Position numbers and translations under genes: made by a program. A stretch of DNA of 64,000 nt, taken from NCBI GenBank assembly GCA_002794775.1, contig NBAY01000040.1, positions 310,001-374,000 on the forward strand. The letters run 5' to 3'. Within the stretch, counting starts at the first letter, position 1. Each line of letters begins with the position of its first letter. Origin of the DNA: Porodaedalea pini. Taxonomy: Eukaryota > Basidiomycota > Agaricomycetes > Hymenochaetales > Hymenochaetaceae. Shown here piece after piece: positions 61,547-64,000 of this stretch. Under the pieces are notes generated by a model. It saw only the letters and a program-made list of their open reading frames with translations. It made no database searches and had not been told where the DNA came from.

Positions 61547-62395
61547 TACAGGCCGTCCTTCTCATAGGCTACACGAATTACTCATCACTACACGACAGGG
61601 AAGCACTAGTAGAACCACTGGTTTACCTTTGTATCCATAGGAGGCCATTAGAGTCATCGAACTGACTGAGCTGTAGTGTGTGAGCAATGCATTGACATTA
61701 TGCATGAGAAAAAGACATACTGTCGAAGAACCTCCAGATACCTATCCAGGATTCCTAGCAGTCGTTCCAACATTTTGTGTATTGTTTGCGTCTGAAGCTC
61801 GTGGTAATCTCCCATAACAGCTGGCTGTAAGAAATGATGCAGCAACTGCCTCAATCTCTGTAGCTCGTCCCTGTAGGGCATAATTGATACAAACCATTCC
61901 CAACCTTCACTACACGGCAGGAGGTACCGACACATTCAACTACCTGGAGGACATTACAGTACGAAGGAATGTACAGGTCCATCATGACATTCTTAGGACA
62001 CGATGAGTAAATGAAACTGCGTTTCTCGAACAAGTTGACCACTGTCTGGTATGAGTTCACAAAAATATATGAAGTTCCAAAGTTCTTGACATGGACCAAT
62101 GGACCTTAAGACATGAGAAAATGAGTTAAACCTATGAAGTATTCTGATGAGACCCACCGTATTTCTCTCCCCACTTCCTTGCCATCTCCCATTGCTCTGT
62201 CTCCAACATGTCGAGTATGTTTCCTATCAAAGGCAAACCTTTCGGTCCTGGTGGAAGAGGGAGAGACTTGCTGTGCTTGTGCTGTGAATGCAGCAGGTGC
62301 AGACATGCCAGAGCACAGGCAATGGCTAGAGTGTCGATGAGATAGTAGAGCATAAGTGCAAGGATAAGAGACATGACGAGATACTGGAGCACCCA

Positions 62396-62405
62396 TATTT
62401 ATAAA
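62396..62405 (-). promoter_or_regulatory. TATA box of P450 copy D
   Basis: The minus strand reads TTTATAAATA, 43-52 bases upstream of the ATG at 62353. Confidence 0.65.
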
Positions 62406-63142
62406 GCCAAATAAGCAACGCGCCGCTCTATGATAATTGAGTCATCCTTCTTTGGGTATAGTGGGGCTCGATCTTTATTCCATTCTCTGAAGGTCTCTGT
62501 TTCTTCTTCAAGAACTTTGATAGACACTTAAGCAGCCGGGTCATTTACATTTCTGATGCAGGAAAGACTTCTGGGGTATGAGGAACATGCAACACATCAG
62601 GTAGTATGCAGTGAACAACCTCTGTTCTGGTATTCCTGTAATGATTGTGGAGTAAAATACATCAGGATTCCTGATGTGTGCACGGAGATTAGATGTTGGA
62701 AGTGGGCCAAATTGTCCTATTGGGAAAGCATGTTGTCCCATCCTTGATTTCTGTGGACAAGAGCTATAATCCGGTGACCCAGATAACAAGATCGGGAAGG
62801 ACCATAGTGCATCCGTGCTGTGGTGTTCCTCAAAGTCTGATCCCTCCACATTCTCATTATCAGACAGCAAGCATCATAGTGACATAGAGGGAGAAAATGT
62901 TAGGACTCAAACCTTTTCCTTCTCTCTTATTCCCTTTTTACCATTTCACCATTTCCTTTATTTTAATCGCTCCTTTTCATTATAATTAACCGTCTTTATG
63001 ATCATTTCCCACACTCCTTTCGCATGACCTTCATTTGTTCCATTTCTAGTTACATAAACTATACAGTACTTAGATAATCTGGTCTCACAATCGGCGCGAA
63101 TAAAAGGTTCGAGGAACTCGCATGAACACTTGTTCTGCTTTT
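62406..63142. other. P450 copy D upstream region
   Basis: About 62460-62690 matches the upstream region of copy C. The open minus-strand frame 62541-62870 falls in this duplicated non-coding DNA and is not taken as a gene. The T/C-rich tract 62900-63000 has no other feature. Confidence 0.5.
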
Positions 63143-64000
63143 CCTCTTACCTCCACGACGACCTAGGTGAGACCGCGTCCCCTCCTGTAGTAGTGTATAT
63201 TGTATTAATCCTCTTACCTCCGCGACGACCTAGCCTGAGTAAGCGTGTCCCGAGTTGACGCTCGAGTACAGCACGTCCCAGACGACAGTCAGCTGAGGCC
63301 TGCCCTGTCCGAGTCGTCTCCCGGACTCCCGCCTAACATAAAAGCAGAACCTCACCCAGGCTCATTCCCAGCGTACGTCGTCGCTGTTGACTCGCCCTCA
63401 CTCGGTCTAGAGGAGTACTCCCCTCGAAGGACCTGACGTGTAAACCCCCTAAACGACAACCCTCAACCCTGCCCGGACGTTTCCGGACGTTCGTGTATTA
63501 AGTAATCACTCCAACCAATCTTTCCCGACCCTGGCTCTCCGGATTAGCCTCTGGTGGAGCACGCACCTGACGTGGACATGGGTAACCAGACGAGTACAAA
63601 CCTCGACGACAATCTCGTTTGTGATCTCACTCGGATCCTACCGCCTCATCATCAACTTCGCTGACGAACCCGCTCAACGTTGGCGTAACCCCGGTACCAA
63701 CGCACACCCGATCCCTGTTCCTCCTCCATCGTCAACATAGATCTCGACGAGGAACAACGCTGCGCTCTCCCGCCTCATTCCTGGTACAACGAGGAACGCC
63801 GCTCCTGGTTCACGGTTACTCGAACAGGCGTTGAATACGTTATCTGGTGGCGTCCAGAGAAAGGACTCTGGTATTCAACGCTTGAGGGAGGAAGAAGATT
63901 AAAGTGGGCTCCTGCGCCGATAGATCAGACAACCCCGATTTTGCCATCACTTTCGACGTCAACCATTCTCCCACCGATCCCAGGACCGTATTGTTAGGCG
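63143..64000 (+). other. Edge of an unidentified repeat-like, coding-like region
   Basis: CCTCTTACCTCC(A/G)CGACGACCTAG occurs twice (63143-63166, 63210-63233). Base use shifts to C-rich. Later, the frame through 63728-63997 is open without an ATG and reads like protein (WYNEERRSWFTVTRTGVEYV followed by IWWRPEKGLWYSTLEGGRR), ending in TAG at 63995. It could be the LTR and start of gag of a retrotransposon running out of the window, or the last exon of a gene. No family was recognised. Confidence 0.35.

Larger units (their letters stand above)
47874..62353 (-). pseudogene. Cytochrome P450 copy D, split by a 12-kb transposon
   Basis: The N-terminal part lies at 61547-62353 ([60 protein letters not shown]) and the C-terminal part at 47874-49392. 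The latter has [52 protein letters not shown] plus [11 protein letters not shown], and the end ETVIRQAVELEK. The cut falls inside one exon; rejoining across the TA duplication gives EKDGL-YIALAEKG. Beyond the insertion, the N-terminal part has many changes from the sister copies at conserved places (SSCPKN for SSRPKN, YRDELQRLRQLLHHF for [15 protein letters not shown]), several explained by C-to-T or G-to-A changes. The start at 62353 is chosen over upstream ATGs because the TATA box is at 62396. Confidence 0.88.

Noticed and set aside
62541..62870. 109-residue minus-strand open frame upstream of P450 copy D
   Set aside because: It lies in DNA shared with the upstream region of copy C, where the frame is not kept.

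Overview
The window comes from a filamentous basidiomycete, almost certainly an Agaricomycete. Genes are split by many short GT-AG introns, gene density on the left is high, and class II manganese peroxidases point to a white-rot wood decayer. A fungal NACHT-WD40 gene and a Plavaka-type CACTA transposon fit the same group. All exon models were read by eye from splice signals, reading frame and remembered family conservation. No database search was run, so family names are recognitions rather than search results.

Left part (0.3-25 kb) is mostly ordinary chromosome. It holds ISD11 (Fe-S assembly), a C2-NACHT-WD40 NLR-like gene, SEC11 (signal peptidase), two manganese peroxidase genes, exopolyphosphatase PPX1, the respiratory supercomplex factor RCF1, a proline-rich hypothetical gene, EMC2, MCM4, a hypothetical gene and a MoaB/CinA-like molybdopterin-binding protein. 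The SEC11-peroxidase block was duplicated in tandem: both peroxidases survive, but the second SEC11 copy is only a relic.

Right part (25.9-62.4 kb) is a cytochrome P450 cluster with five related copies, A and B on the plus strand, C, E and D on the minus strand, largely destroyed by mobile DNA. Copy A carries a SINE-like retroposon in an intron, a Ty1/copia element in an exon (itself split by a solo LTR) and a 2.4-kb CACTA-type element at an exon edge, and it has no heme-binding end. Copy D is split by a 12.15-kb CACTA/Plavaka element. Copy C has a frameshift, and copy E is a C-terminal relic whose heme cysteine is an arginine. Only copy B looks intact. A Kre9/Knh1-domain GPI-anchored protein gene lies between B and C.

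The two CACTA-type elements share the same terminal inverted repeat and 2-bp target duplications. The small one contains a captured, decayed 5' half of a host-type prolyl-tRNA synthetase gene. The large one carries a broken Plavaka transposase plus two long, broken passenger genes of unknown function. The last 0.9 kb may be the edge of another, unidentified repeat.
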